This document shows, piece after piece, positions 17,119-25,559 of a stretch of DNA of 64,000 bases (the stretch's first letter is position 1; each line of letters begins with the position of its first letter). The notes under the pieces were generated by a model. It searched no databases. It was not told the DNA's origin and saw only the letters and a list, made by a program, of their open reading frames with translations. The stretch lies in contig CAXXTS010000001.1 of the NCBI GenBank assembly GCA_963676345.2, positions 1,054,001 through 1,118,000 on the forward strand, in the 5' to 3' direction. This stretch comes from G963665925 sp963676345 (GTDB lineage: Bacteria; Bacillota; Clostridia; Peptostreptococcales; Acidaminobacteraceae). Both the position numbers and the translations under genes were made by a program.

Positions 17119-18564
17119 TTATTTCAGTACAAGTATGGTCTCAAGTGTTGTATCATCCATGTCAGTCAGCATGGTTTCAGCACCCTTAAGGAATTCAAGA
17201 TAGGAAACAACTTCTTCTGTAATCAGTTCACCTGGTGTCACCACAGGAATCCCAGGCGGATAGGCCATTATGGATTCACCACTGATTCGACCCACTGCCT
17301 CCGTTAAAGCAATGGACTCCTTATGTGCATAAAAGGCTTCACGCGGTGAGACTTCCAACTTCAACTCATGGGGTTTTTCAATGGCTTTTCGTTCCTTTTC
17401 AAGACCAAAGTGTTTTTTAGAAATACTTTTCAAGGCCTTTATAAGACTGCCTAAGCTCTTGTCACAATCTCCAAGACTTACAATTGCAAGTACATTTTCT
17501 GTATCGCCCAGTTCCATCTGAATCCCGTACTCATCGCGCAACTTGTCATAAACTTCAAACCCCGTCAGCCCCAAACCTCTTACATTAATCACCAGCTTGG
17601 TTTCATCAAATGCATAGGTTCCTTCAAGGCATTCAAGTTCTTTTCCAAATGCGTATAGACCATTGATTTCATTAATGGACTTACGCGCCTCGCGGCTATG
17701 GTTTAAAACGCGTCCAATCAGTTTTTCCCCATGTATCGCCAGATTCTTTCTTGCTACGTCAAGGCTTGTCATGAGTAAGTAGGATGCGCTCGTTGTTTGG
17801 TTCAAGTTGATGATTTTTCGTACGTATTTAGAATCTATCAGGTTGCCCTGCATAATAAGTGCTGATGCCTGGGTTAATGAACCACCTGTTTTATGAAGAC
17901 TTACAGCGGATAAATCTGCACCCGCTTCCATCGCACTCATCGGCAGTTCCTTATGGAAGTGCAGGTGCGCACCATGTGCTTCATCCACTAATACAACCAT
18001 ATTGTGATCATGTGCCAGCTTAACAATAGCCTTCAAGTCTGATGTCGAACCATAATAAGTTGGATTAATTAAAAACACAGCTTTTGCATCTGGATTTTCC
18101 AAAATTGCCTTTTCAACACTTTTCCTATCTATACCTAGAGCGATCCCCAGTTCACTATGAAAAGCTGGCTGGACATAAACTGGCATTGCACCAGACATTA
18201 CCAGCCCATTGGTAGCTGACTTATGTGCGTTTCTCGGTAAAATAAGTTTATCACCAGGTCCGCAGACAGACATTATCATCGCCTGAACGCCAGCGCTGGT
18301 TCCATTAACTAAAAAGAAGGCTTTTTCTGCACCATATGCCTGTGCTAGAAGTGCTTCAGACTCTGCTATAACACCCGTCGGATTCCCCAAATTGTCAAGG
18401 CACTTCATGGAGTTAACATCAACCTGCATGACTGTCTCTCCAAGAAACTCACGTAACTCGGGTATGCCTTTCCCGTGTTTGTGTCCTGGTACATCAAAAG
18501 GAATTACACCTTCTAAGTGATATGCTTTTATTGCATCAAGTAACGGTGTACGTGACTGCGTCAT
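17119..18564 (-). CDS. speA: arginine decarboxylase, PLP-dependent (SpeA/YaaO-type)
   Basis: A 481-residue fold type I decarboxylase of the Orn/Lys/Arg family in the short Gram-positive form. N-terminal PFDVPGHKHGKG, the substrate-binding FLVNGTSAGVQAMIM, the Asp of VDEAHGAHLHF and the PLP-binding Lys in SLHKTGGSLTQAS are all present; the C-terminal domain (AYPPGIPVVTPGE) is typical. The agmatinase gene directly upstream (2-base gap) points to arginine as substrate, giving agmatine. Lysine decarboxylases have the same motifs, so the context carries the call. Confidence 0.88.
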   Translation of the reverse strand: MTQSRTPLLDAIKAYHLEGVIPFDVPGHKHGKGIPELREFLGETVMQVDVNSMKCLDNLGNPTGVIAESEALLAQAYGAEKAFFLVNGTSAGVQAMIMSVCGPGDKLILPRNAHKSATNGLVMSGAMPVYVQPAFHSELGIALGIDRKSVEKAILENPDAKAVFLINPTYYGSTSDLKAIVKLAHDHNMVVLVDEAHGAHLHFHKELPMSAMEAGADLSAVSLHKTGGSLTQASALIMQGNLIDSKYVRKIINLNQTTSASYLLMTSLDVARKNLAIHGEKLIGRVLNHSREARKSINEINGLYAFGKELECLEGTYAFDETKLVINVRGLGLTGFEVYDKLRDEYGIQMELGDTENVLAIVSLGDCDKSLGSLIKALKSISKKHFGLEKERKAIEKPHELKLEVSPREAFYAHKESIALTEAVGRISGESIMAYPPGIPVVTPGELITEEVVSYLEFLKGAETMLTDMDDTTLETILVLK

Positions 18565-18566
18565 GT

Positions 18567-19421
18567 TTAACGCCCCCTCATAACAGCCAGCGTCAATTCT
18601 CTAAGAACCTTGCACGCTGCTGCTGTCGATGCGCCCGACTGGTCATAATGCGGCGAAAGTTCCACTACATCAGCACCAATAATATTTAAACGACTCAACT
18701 GCTCAGTAATCTGCATCATTTCTTTAAATGTAATTCCACCTGGCTCTGGCGTACCTGTACCTGGAAAAATAGATGGGTCCAAAATGTCAAGGTCAATGGT
18801 AACGTAAACAGGCGTATCTTTTAAGGTTTCTGCAACTTGGGCTAAAGTACTTGCTGAGAACTTTTCAAGACATGTATGTTCATCTGCAAACTCAAACTCA
18901 CTGCGTTCACCAGAACGGATTCCAAACTGGAAAATGCGTCCATCACCTATTACATCGTGCACTCTTCTAATAACAGTAGCATGTGAAAAGGACTCTTCCA
19001 TATAGGACTGTCTAAGATCAGCATGTGCATCAAAATGAAGCAGCACCATATTTTCATATTTTTCTGATGCGGCCTTAATGGTTCCATAGGAAACAAGATG
19101 CTCCCCACCCACCATCACTGGAATTTTTCCATCATTAAGGATTGATTTAGACTTGTTATATATCAAGTCCAAGGCGCGCTCTTTTGAACCAAAAGGCAGT
19201 TCGAGATCCCCGCCATCATGTAAGCTAAAATCTGTCAAATCCATATCTAAATATGGACTGTAAGTTTCAAGACCTTCAAATTCAGCGCGCATAGCGGCAG
19301 GACCAAATCTTGTTCCCGGTCTAAAAGAAGTCGTGCCGTCAAATGGCGCGCCAAACAGAACAAGGTCTGCGTCCTGGTAGTCTGCTTCAAACCCCATATA
19401 TGAGCATATATGCAATGACAT
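18567..19421 (-). CDS. speB: agmatinase
   Basis: A 284-residue ureohydrolase that splits agmatine into putrescine and urea. The Mn2+ ligands are visible in GGEHLVSYG, LLHFDAHADLRQS and TIDLDILDPSIFPG; TGTPEPGG is the substrate loop. The frame is open nine codons upstream, but that would overlap speE by 26 bases. ATG 19421 follows the speE stop by one base and gives the expected N-terminus, so it is preferred. It sits between speE and speA in an operon that forms a full arginine-to-spermidine route. Confidence 0.92.
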   Translation of the reverse strand: MSLHICSYMGFEADYQDADLVLFGAPFDGTTSFRPGTRFGPAAMRAEFEGLETYSPYLDMDLTDFSLHDGGDLELPFGSKERALDLIYNKSKSILNDGKIPVMVGGEHLVSYGTIKAASEKYENMVLLHFDAHADLRQSYMEESFSHATVIRRVHDVIGDGRIFQFGIRSGERSEFEFADEHTCLEKFSASTLAQVAETLKDTPVYVTIDLDILDPSIFPGTGTPEPGGITFKEMMQITEQLSRLNIIGADVVELSPHYDQSGASTAAACKVLRELTLAVMRGR

Positions 19422-19422
19422 T

Positions 19423-20283
19423 TTAGACACCTGCCTCAATCTCGTCAATCATTTCGCGCACGAAATTTGGAAGCATAAAAGCACCTCTGTGAATGTCTGT
19501 ATTATAGTATCGTGTTTTCAAACCAAGTGCATTCCATGCATCTACTTGGTCATTGTGTACAGGGTCTATGCCCTTTGAAGCAAATCCAAACAGCCAGTGT
19601 CCAGATGGATATGTTGGAATGTGAAATTGATATGTCTTAGACACAGGGAAAATTTTGCTAATTTTGCTATAAGAACGCTTAAATTCGCGCACATAATTCG
19701 GATAGTAAGGACTTTCACTTTGATTAATTAGAATGCCATGTTCTGTTAAACCATCATAGCAGTCTTGGTAGAATTCAGTTGTAAACAGACCTTCACCTGG
19801 TCCAATCGGGTCTGTAGAATCTACAATAATTAGATCATAGTAGTTCTTTTTTGTTTTTACAAAGGCCACGCCGTCTTCAAAATAGAGGTTTACTCGTGGG
19901 TCATCCAGTTTACAGGCTGTCAGTGGCAGGTACTCTCTGCATACATCTACAACCATTTTATCTATTTCAACCATATCAATCTGTTCAATGGATGCATAGC
20001 GTGTCAACTCACGAACTGTACCCCCATCTCCTGCGCCAATAACCAGAACTTTCTTGATTTCTGGATTAGAAGCCATTGCGGGGTGTACAATCATATCATG
20101 ATAAACAAACTCATCTTTTTCATTTACCATCATTAGACCATCTAGTGTGAAAAACGTTCCAAACTCTTCTGATTCGAATACATCTATTTTTTGAAAGTCA
20201 CTTTCACCACTAAAAAGCTGTCTCTTTATTTTTATGCTAAAACGAACATGATCCGTATGTTCCTCTGTATACCAAAGCTCCAT
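19423..20283 (-). CDS. speE: spermidine synthase
   Basis: A 286-residue aminopropyltransferase that moves the aminopropyl group of decarboxylated S-adenosylmethionine onto putrescine. It has the N-terminal beta domain (MELWYTEEHTDHVRFS), the nucleotide-binding VLVIGAGDGGTVRELTRY, the EIDKMVVDVCREYLP segment and the catalytic Asp loop VDSTDPIGPGEGLF. Length is normal for Firmicutes SpeE. AAAGGAG precedes ATG 20283. It lies 27 bases after speD. Confidence 0.96.
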   Translation of the reverse strand: MELWYTEEHTDHVRFSIKIKRQLFSGESDFQKIDVFESEEFGTFFTLDGLMMVNEKDEFVYHDMIVHPAMASNPEIKKVLVIGAGDGGTVRELTRYASIEQIDMVEIDKMVVDVCREYLPLTACKLDDPRVNLYFEDGVAFVKTKKNYYDLIIVDSTDPIGPGEGLFTTEFYQDCYDGLTEHGILINQSESPYYPNYVREFKRSYSKISKIFPVSKTYQFHIPTYPSGHWLFGFASKGIDPVHNDQVDAWNALGLKTRYYNTDIHRGAFMLPNFVREMIDEIEAGV

Positions 20284-20310
20284 AATTAACGCTCCTTTAA
20301 CTCCACCTGA

Positions 20311-20733
20311 TTAAACAATCTGCTCTTCTACGGGCTTAAATGTAATAGGCCCTTCAATACCAGCATAGCGTCTGATTTTATCAGTCATACCACGTGCGAC
20401 TTCCATCGATTCAGAACGTTCTGCTCCAAACACCTTTTCCAGATAGTCAAATCCAACCCATGGATTGATCGTATCTCCACAAGTGAATAAGTCTACCGCT
20501 GCATAACCGTATTCTGGCCACGTGTGAATAGTCAGATGTGACTCTGCGATAATAACAGCTCCAGAAACGCCCCAAGGATTAAAGTGATGGAAGACACTTT
20601 CCACAACTGTTGCTTTGGCCTCTTTCGCTGCCTGAATCATATATTCTTCAACAAGCTTGTGACTCTTTAAGATCTCTTCATCACAATTGTAGTATTCAAC
20701 TAAAATATGCCGACCCAAAAATTCCATTTTCAT
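20311..20733 (-). CDS. speD: S-adenosylmethionine decarboxylase proenzyme
   Basis: A 140-residue proenzyme of the short prokaryotic class. It cleaves itself before Ser65 in AESHLTIHTWPE, creating the pyruvoyl cofactor. His70 in that motif and the FTCGDTINPW segment (Cys, proton donor) complete the active site. GGGAGG lies seven bases before ATG 20733; a second ATG two codons in is possible. It heads the spe operon behind a leader of about 220 bases and its own sigma-A-like promoter. Confidence 0.96.
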   Translation of the reverse strand: MKMEFLGRHILVEYYNCDEEILKSHKLVEEYMIQAAKEAKATVVESVFHHFNPWGVSGAVIIAESHLTIHTWPEYGYAAVDLFTCGDTINPWVGFDYLEKVFGAERSESMEVARGMTDKIRRYAGIEGPITFKPVEEQIV

Positions 20734-21285
20734 AATTTAACCTCCCAACATTCAGTGCCCTTATTAAACACATAAACCCACACGTATTTTCTAAATTGTG
20801 CTTCAACACTTTGATTTATTTTGAATTAATACGTCATTTTGAACATTTAAATAAAACTACTATTTTTTCGATTAAAATACTTAGTAATACTAAACTAAGT
20901 ATACTGTCATAGTGTTAGTATATAAGTTCTTATTAAAACTAATAAGTTTGTTTACCAATACTAAATATACTCATTTTTTGAAAAATGTCAATACACCGTG
21001 ACAAAATTTAACGAAATATTTTCTAAACGCAAGGCTATAATCCTGTATTTATAACACATATGACGCATTTATCCTAATTTATGTCCAACTGTTTTTTTTT
21101 ATATAACACCTAGAACAATTGAGTACATTTTCTGAAGTTTTGTATTTTTTGTTCAAAATTCATTTTGATATAATTTAGATTTATACAATCTTCATGTTTA
21201 TTAATACTAATATTTTTATGTAATTTATTAACTAAAATTCGAATATGTTTAGTTATAGTAGAATATTAAATAAATATATAAACTT
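20734..21285. other. AT-rich leader and upstream region of the spe operon
   Basis: Very AT-rich noncoding DNA. On the minus strand the leader from about 20957 to 20734 can form two neat hairpins: CTTATTA/TAATAAG at about 20926-20943 and TACTTAGT/ACTAAGTA at about 20878-20901. A TATAAT with extended -10 (TGATATAAT) at 21166-21174 on the plus strand could start a transcript towards 21498. No gene or known riboswitch is recognised. Confidence 0.4.
20964..20991 (-). promoter_or_regulatory. sigma-A-type promoter of the spe operon
   Basis: A consensus TTGACA at 20986-20991 and TATATT at 20964-20969 on the minus strand, 16 bp apart. The predicted transcript start is near 20957, leaving a leader of about 220 bases before speD. 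Confidence 0.7.
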
Positions 21286-21363
21286 TTAATTCCCCTGCTG
21301 TATCCTTAATTTAATATCTTCATCTGTCAAAATTTCAATGCAAATCTCTATGATATTACACAT
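21286..21363 (-). CDS. possible small protein, 25 aa
   Basis: A 25-codon frame (begins MCNIIEICIEIL, ends RIQQGN) with AGGAG ten bases before its ATG at 21363, in a stretch between the nadE terminator and the spe promoter that otherwise holds no gene. No family is recognised, and so short a frame can occur by chance. The ribosome site is the only positive evidence. Confidence 0.2.
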   Translation of the reverse strand: MCNIIEICIEILTDEDIKLRIQQGN

Positions 21364-21442
21364 TTTGTCTGTACTCCTAAGCCATGAAGAAATTCCAGAA
21401 CAACTACCCGCTGCTCATGTCCCTAGCCGCGCCAAATATGTG

Positions 21443-21498
21443 AAAACAGACAAGAAATCAATTTTGTGTAAGCACAAGCGATCCCTTGTCTGTTTTTT
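21443..21498 (+). terminator. plus-strand terminator-like hairpin in the nadE-speD gap
   Basis: A 12-bp stem (AAAACAGACAAG with CTTGTCTGTTTT) closes a loop holding a second small stem (TTGTG/CACAA) and is followed by T. No plus-strand gene precedes it. It may end a short RNA or be a folded remnant. A second hairpin (GCCACATCC/GGATGTGGC) lies at 21531-21556. Confidence 0.4.
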
Positions 21499-21587
21499 CA
21501 TGTATTCCTTTGTCTTTTGGAAAATTAAGAGCCACATCCCAAATAGCTGGATGTGGCCCATATCATCAAACAATTATGTAACTAACT

Positions 21588-21633
21588 CAAAAATGTGTAT
21601 ATGACTAAGGCGCTGACCTTGTCATATACACAT
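21588..21633 (-). terminator. intrinsic terminator of nadE
   Basis: A 14-bp perfect stem (AATGTGTATATGAC with GTCATATACACATT) is followed by five T on the minus strand, about 37 bases past the nadE stop. Confidence 0.75.
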
Positions 21634-21669
21634 TTATTACTCGAATCTTCACACTAGATCCTTCACGCA

Positions 21670-22413
21670 CTAAAAAGCTGGTGGCGCTGGTGGCATAACA
21701 CGCTTATGTTCCGTTCTTGCGTGCATTTTTTCAATCACTTCTTTATCTTCATCTGAAACAGGTTTACCTTCAAGATAATCGTCAATGGCATCATACGTTA
21801 CACCCATTTCCTCTTCATCTGTCTGACCTTCCCATAAACCAGCACTCGGTTTTCTGTCAATAACCGATTGTGGTACTCCCATGTGCTCAGCCCACTGGAA
21901 CACTTCTCGCTTAGTAATATTTGCAATTGGAAGAATATCTACACCACCGTCGCCATACTTAGTGAAATATCCGGTGTGTACCTCTGCTGCATTATCTGTA
22001 CCTGCAACTAAATAGCCCATATTATTGGCCACAGCATATAGGGTACTCATACGCAGTCTTGCACGTAAGTTCGCATCTGTAAGTTGGTGATTTGTCGTCT
22101 CCAAATTTTCCACAGACTTGCTGATTTGTCCCAGGAGCACATTGTGTGTCTCAGATAAATCCACTTCAATAAAGTCAATGCCTGCAGCCTTTGCAACCGC
22201 AGTAGCATCTGCCTTGTCCTTCGGATTGCTCTTGCATGGCAGAATAACGCCGAGACTATTCTGAGGAAATGCACGTTTTATCAAATTCGCAACGACTGAC
22301 GAATCGATTCCGCCAGAAAGACCAACAAGAATCCCTTTTGTACCTGACACCTTAACCTGTTCCTGCAACCATGCAACCACATGGTCAATTTTTTGCTCTA
22401 TTGTTTTGCTCAT
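21670..22413 (-). CDS. nadE: ammonia-dependent NAD+ synthetase
   Basis: A 247-residue N-type ATP pyrophosphatase that amidates deamido-NAD with ammonia, the last step of NAD synthesis. The P-loop LVGLSGGIDSSV is at about 29-41. Substrate- and dimer-site motifs include LRARLRMSTLYAVAN, LVAGTDNAAEVHTGYFTKYGDGG and RKPSAGLWEGQTDEEEMG. It lacks the nitrilase domain of the glutamine-dependent form, so it depends on free ammonia. It is monocistronic with its own promoter and terminator. Confidence 0.96.
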   Translation of the reverse strand: MSKTIEQKIDHVVAWLQEQVKVSGTKGILVGLSGGIDSSVVANLIKRAFPQNSLGVILPCKSNPKDKADATAVAKAAGIDFIEVDLSETHNVLLGQISKSVENLETTNHQLTDANLRARLRMSTLYAVANNMGYLVAGTDNAAEVHTGYFTKYGDGGVDILPIANITKREVFQWAEHMGVPQSVIDRKPSAGLWEGQTDEEEMGVTYDAIDDYLEGKPVSDEDKEVIEKMHARTEHKRVMPPAPPAF

Positions 22414-22446
22414 ACTGCACCTCTTTCAACAGTTTTATATGTATAC

Positions 22447-22475
22447 AATATACTATTTGTGCACACACTTTTCAA
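22447..22475 (-). promoter_or_regulatory. sigma-A-type promoter of nadE
   Basis: TTGAAA at 22470-22475 and TATATT at 22447-22452 on the minus strand, with an ideal 17-bp spacer, about 35 bases before the nadE start. Confidence 0.7.
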
Positions 22476-22504
22476 TATATACCTTATGCTAAGCAATCTG
22501 CTCC

Positions 22505-22610
22505 ACTTTTCCCTTCAAGTCCCACAACGGCTTCGCCTTATGGCTGAGTCATTCGAGAACTCTAGGACTCTCTTATGCTTTTTCAAAGCGCTCACGCACA
22601 AGGTTAAAGA
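22505..22610. repeat. possible divergent copy of the rrn-spacer hairpin repeat
   Basis: The plus strand reads GCCTTATGGCTGAGTCATTC followed by AGAACTCTAGGACTCTCTT and later GCGCTCACGC. The order GCT-AGTCAT-hairpin-CTT-GCGC resembles the repeats seen in the rRNA/tRNA spacers at 37.9 and 42.1 kb, though identity is low. The relation is tentative. Confidence 0.3.
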
Positions 22611-22687
22611 CTAGCTTGTAATTGCTCTTTAATAAGGGAAGCTGTTATATAGTCTATATAACGACCCGTATCTTGTCTTTAAAAACG

Positions 22688-22785
22688 TCGTATACGCAGT
22701 GACCTCCGGTTGCCCATGATAGCTAGGCGCGACATATACGGACAGTGCAACCTCCGGTTGCCCATGTCGCTAGGCGCGACATATA
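22688..22785. repeat. 48-bp tandem repeat, two copies plus part of a third
   Basis: The 16-mer CCTCCGGTTGCCCATG recurs at 22703 and 22751, and the flanking GCTAGGCGCGACATATACG recurs with it, giving a 48-base period. Each unit can fold into two small hairpins on the minus strand: ATGTCGC/GCGACAT and GCAACC/GGTTGC. The second copy keeps both stems; the first is partly degenerate. Confidence 0.75.
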
Positions 22786-22847
22786 CGCGAGAACAGGTAG
22801 ATTCCCTATTTTGTGCGAGCACAATAGGGAATCTACCTGTTCTCGCG
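22786..22847. repeat. long inverted repeat with 29-bp arms
   Basis: CGCGAGAACAGGTAGATTCC at 22786 and onward pairs with its complement ending at 22847. The arms match over 29 bp apart from a two-T bulge, and the loop is only a few bases. It directly abuts the tandem repeat. It has no T run on either side, so it does not look like a terminator. Confidence 0.85.
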
Positions 22848-22875
22848 TGCATTTCTTTGCCTTTTCCGAAAAATG

Positions 22876-22921
22876 AAAAAACGCCTTGCAGACGGTGTTT
22901 ACCACCGCCAGTGCAAGACGT
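22876..22921 (-). terminator. intrinsic terminator of the CoA-binding gene
   Basis: The minus strand shows ACGTCTTGCA pairing with TGCAAGGCGT and an inner CGGTG/CACCG stem, followed by six T. It lies about 32 bases past the stop codon. Confidence 0.85.
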
Positions 22922-22953
22922 CATTGTCTTATATGGTATTTTATCGAATCTTT

Positions 22954-23343
22954 TTAACGCTTGTCAAGTTCAACAAGTACGCAGGCATGATAAACAATTT
23001 TAAGGCCCGCATCTTCAGCACGTTCAATAACATCTAAATCAAAGGCCCCTGGCTGGAACCATACGTACTCTATGCCTAACTCAATTGCTTCTTCAAGAGC
23101 CTGTGCTGCACGCTCAGGTGAAACAACCACATTGACACACTCTGGTTTATCAGGCATGTCTTTTAGGCTTTTAAATGTTGCCACGCCTTCAACTGAGTCA
23201 TAAACGGGGTTAATTGGTACAACCTCATACCCATTTTTTTGAAGTTTTTTAAATATCTTGTTTCCAAATTTTGCAGGGTTCTGTGTAGCACCAATAACAG
23301 CCCATGATTTTTTATCTAGCATTTCTGCAATAATCTTTTCCAT
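22954..23343 (-). CDS. CoA-binding domain protein (YccU-like)
   Basis: A 129-residue single-domain Rossmann protein of the CoA_binding_2 family (WAVIGATQNPAKFGNKIFKKL, then VVPINP, VNVVVSPERAAQALEEAIELG, YVWFQPGAF). It matches the nucleotide-binding domain of succinyl-CoA synthetase but stands alone; the cellular role is unknown. AGGAGG lies nine bases before ATG 23343. A CCCCC/GGGGG mini-hairpin sits just before that ribosome site. Confidence 0.9.
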   Translation of the reverse strand: MEKIIAEMLDKKSWAVIGATQNPAKFGNKIFKKLQKNGYEVVPINPVYDSVEGVATFKSLKDMPDKPECVNVVVSPERAAQALEEAIELGIEYVWFQPGAFDLDVIERAEDAGLKIVYHACVLVELDKR

Positions 23344-23383
23344 TATCTTCGCCTCCTATCCCCCTCCTGTGGGGGTTAAAGCT

Positions 23384-23412
23384 ATTTTACAATAGAACAC
23401 CATTTGGGTCAA
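23384..23412 (-). promoter_or_regulatory. promoter of the CoA-binding gene
   Basis: TTGACC at 23407-23412 and TAAAAT at 23384-23389 on the minus strand, with a 17-bp spacer. The -35 box abuts the yigZ stop codon. Confidence 0.6.
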
Positions 23413-23418
23413 CATCCC

Positions 23419-24081
23419 TTATCTGAGTTCCACGGCTTCCCCATCAAGAATTGTCAAATAAACATCATCTAAACTTTTGATTTCTGCTTTACCATTTGTC
23501 ATGTCTACCACCTGTGCACTAAAAGCATCACACTGGTCTGGTTCAACAAAGACCTTGGTATTGACATTTTCAAGATACTCCGTTTCCTTAATAAGGTAGT
23601 GTGCTTCATTCATAAGAAAGTTCTGGAATTTTCCATGTAGCGTATAATCCAAAGTAACGTGCACTTCCGTATAGACTTTCTTTTCAACAATCTTCGCAGC
23701 TTCAACCGCAATCTTAGCCGCGTGGGTGTATGCACGTACCAAGCCACCTGTACCTAGCTTTATACCCCCAAAGTAACGTGTTATAACCACTGCGATATTT
23801 GTTATGCCTTCATTCTTAAGCATGGAAAGCACAGGAACACCCGCTGTACCTGATGGTTCACCATCATCACTGTATCTTTGAACTTCAAAGTTCTCGCCAA
23901 TCAGATACACAGGCACATTGTGCGTTGCATCCTTATGTTTTTTCTTTATCATATCCACAAAAGCAGTCGCCTCTTCTTCGGTTTCTACTGGCTGTGCATA
24001 TCCGATAAAGCGCGACTTATTGATAATGTCCTCAGCCTCACCATACTCAAAAATTGTCTTGTATGACCCCAATCTATTCAC
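23419..24081 (-). CDS. YigZ/IMPACT family protein
   Basis: A 220-residue protein with the UPF0029/IMPACT N-terminal domain (INKSRFIGYAQPVETEEEA, HNVPVYLIG, RYSDDGEPSGTAGVPVL, ITRYFGGIKLGTGGLVRAY) and a DUF1949-type C-terminal domain. It is linked to translation regulation in eukaryotes; the bacterial role is unclear. The frame opens with GTG 24081, but the only ribosome site (GAGGTG) overlaps that codon. A TTG at 24072, three codons in, has better spacing and may be the true start. It lies 9 bases after hflX. Confidence 0.88.
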   Translation of the reverse strand: MNRLGSYKTIFEYGEAEDIINKSRFIGYAQPVETEEEATAFVDMIKKKHKDATHNVPVYLIGENFEVQRYSDDGEPSGTAGVPVLSMLKNEGITNIAVVITRYFGGIKLGTGGLVRAYTHAAKIAVEAAKIVEKKVYTEVHVTLDYTLHGKFQNFLMNEAHYLIKETEYLENVNTKVFVEPDQCDAFSAQVVDMTNGKAEIKSLDDVYLTILDGEAVELR

Positions 24082-24090
24082 CTCGATAGC

Positions 24091-25383
24091 TTAATCTGTC
24101 AAATATTTATGATACTTGTTGTAATCCTTGCTCTTCAGTTCAACCTTAATTTGCGTCCCTGTTTCTACATATTCAGTTTCTAGAACATTTCCGACTTCGC
24201 AGATCTGTGAGTAAGTGCCGCCCTCACTAAATGGAATGAGCATATCTGCCGTAATAATATCACTGAAGACATGGCTCTTGATACCATCAATAAGCGCTTC
24301 AATCCCTTCTCCAGTCTTAGCGGAAATATGCAGTACACCATCCATCTTTGGGACACTCGTTCTGTCTTCAACAAGATCCACTTTATTATAAGCCAGCATT
24401 TGAGGCTTATCAGCTGCTCCCAGTTCTCCTAACACTTTGTTTGTTACAGAGATTTGCAGCTTATAATGCTCTGTTGACGCATCGACAACATGAACAATCA
24501 AGTCTGCTTCAACCACCTCTTCTAGGGTTGCTTTGAAGGCCTGAACCAGTGCATGTGGGAGTTTTGAAACAAATCCTACTGTATCGACAAGTATAAATGG
24601 CCTGTTGTCTCCAAACTCCATTCTGCGCGTGTATGTGTCAAGTGTTGCAAACAGCATGTCTTTAGTGAAAACCATTTTTTCATCATCTGCATCACAGCTC
24701 ATTGATATGAGCTTATTCATCAGTGTAGACTTTCCAGCATTGGTATACCCAACGACCGCCACAACAGGGATTTCATTTCGAGTACGCTGCTGTCTTTGTG
24801 TTTCGCGTACCTTGCCCGCTTCTTTAATTTGCTTTCTGATATCAGAAATACGCTCATTAACCCGACGTCTATCAATTTCAAGTTTTTGCTCACCAGGTCC
24901 TCTTGTCCCAATGCCTGCACCTGTTCTTGACAGCGACTGCCCAAGTCCCTTTAATCTTGGAAGTCTGTACTGCAGCTGTGCAAGCTCAACTTGAAGTTTT
25001 GCAACCTTTGAACGTGCACGGCGTGCAAATATATCAAGAATCAGCGCGGTTCTATCAATTATTGTTATATCAAGGACTGCCTCTAGGTTTCTGAGCTGCG
25101 CACCTGTCAATTCATCATTAAAGATCACCAAGTTGGCATCCATATTCACTGCCATTTCCCTGAGCTCATCTACTTTCCCTTTTCCAATAAATGTAGCTGG
25201 GTCAGGCGATTGCTTATTTTGCACCATCATTCCAAGCACTTCGGCACCAGCGGCGCGCGCCAGTTCTGAGAGTTCATTCATAGACTCATCTATATCAATT
25301 TCTGCAAAGCGCTCATTTCGATTAAAACCTACGAGTATAGCGCGTTGTACCAAATCATCTATCATTTCATTGCGTTCTGTCAT
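24091..25383 (-). CDS. hflX: GTPase HflX
   Basis: A 430-residue ribosome-associated GTPase, linked to rescue and splitting of stalled or idle ribosomes. The N-terminal domain (GMMVQNKQSPDPATFIGKGKVDEL) and the glycine-rich linker (SRTGAGIGTRGPGE) are typical. G-domain motifs are G1 GYTNAGKST, G3 DTVGF and G4 NKVD. The C-terminal piece (FSDIITADMLIPFSEGG) is normal. AAAGGAG precedes ATG 25383. It is likely cotranscribed with yigZ. Confidence 0.96.
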   Translation of the reverse strand: MTERNEMIDDLVQRAILVGFNRNERFAEIDIDESMNELSELARAAGAEVLGMMVQNKQSPDPATFIGKGKVDELREMAVNMDANLVIFNDELTGAQLRNLEAVLDITIIDRTALILDIFARRARSKVAKLQVELAQLQYRLPRLKGLGQSLSRTGAGIGTRGPGEQKLEIDRRRVNERISDIRKQIKEAGKVRETQRQQRTRNEIPVVAVVGYTNAGKSTLMNKLISMSCDADDEKMVFTKDMLFATLDTYTRRMEFGDNRPFILVDTVGFVSKLPHALVQAFKATLEEVVEADLIVHVVDASTEHYKLQISVTNKVLGELGAADKPQMLAYNKVDLVEDRTSVPKMDGVLHISAKTGEGIEALIDGIKSHVFSDIITADMLIPFSEGGTYSQICEVGNVLETEYVETGTQIKVELKSKDYNKYHKYLTD

Positions 25384-25559
25384 AAGACCGTCTCCTTTGC
25401 AATCTGCGTTTTATCTTCCTTTATAAACCTCTCGAAAACTTACCGAATATTGATCATCTACCTCACGCCTTTCTGGAGTATTGCGGTCATTAGTATTGTA
25501 TCATAGCTTTTTTAGCAGTACCACATTGTTACAATTTGGTGAAGGGATACACTCTAAAA

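Larger units (their letters stand above)
22414..22953. other. structured noncoding region upstream of nadE
   Basis: This 540-base stretch carries the nadE promoter, a degenerate hairpin repeat (22505-22610), a 19-bp palindrome GTTATATAG-T-CTATATAAC at 22644-22662, a tandem 48-bp repeat, a long inverted repeat, and the terminator of the CoA-binding gene. No protein-coding gene is convincing. Confidence 0.6.

Noticed and set aside
21338..21604. 88-codon plus-strand frame downstream of nadE
   Set aside because: It runs through two strong hairpins, including a terminator-like one, and has no ribosome site; its residue make-up is not protein-like.
22688..22847. CRISPR array
   Set aside because: Only two full 48-bp copies exist, they are adjacent without spacers, and no cas gene is in the window.
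22679..23003. Open frames over the tandem repeats near 22.8 kb
   Set aside because: They are built from the repeat units, exist in several frames at once, and lack ribosome sites.
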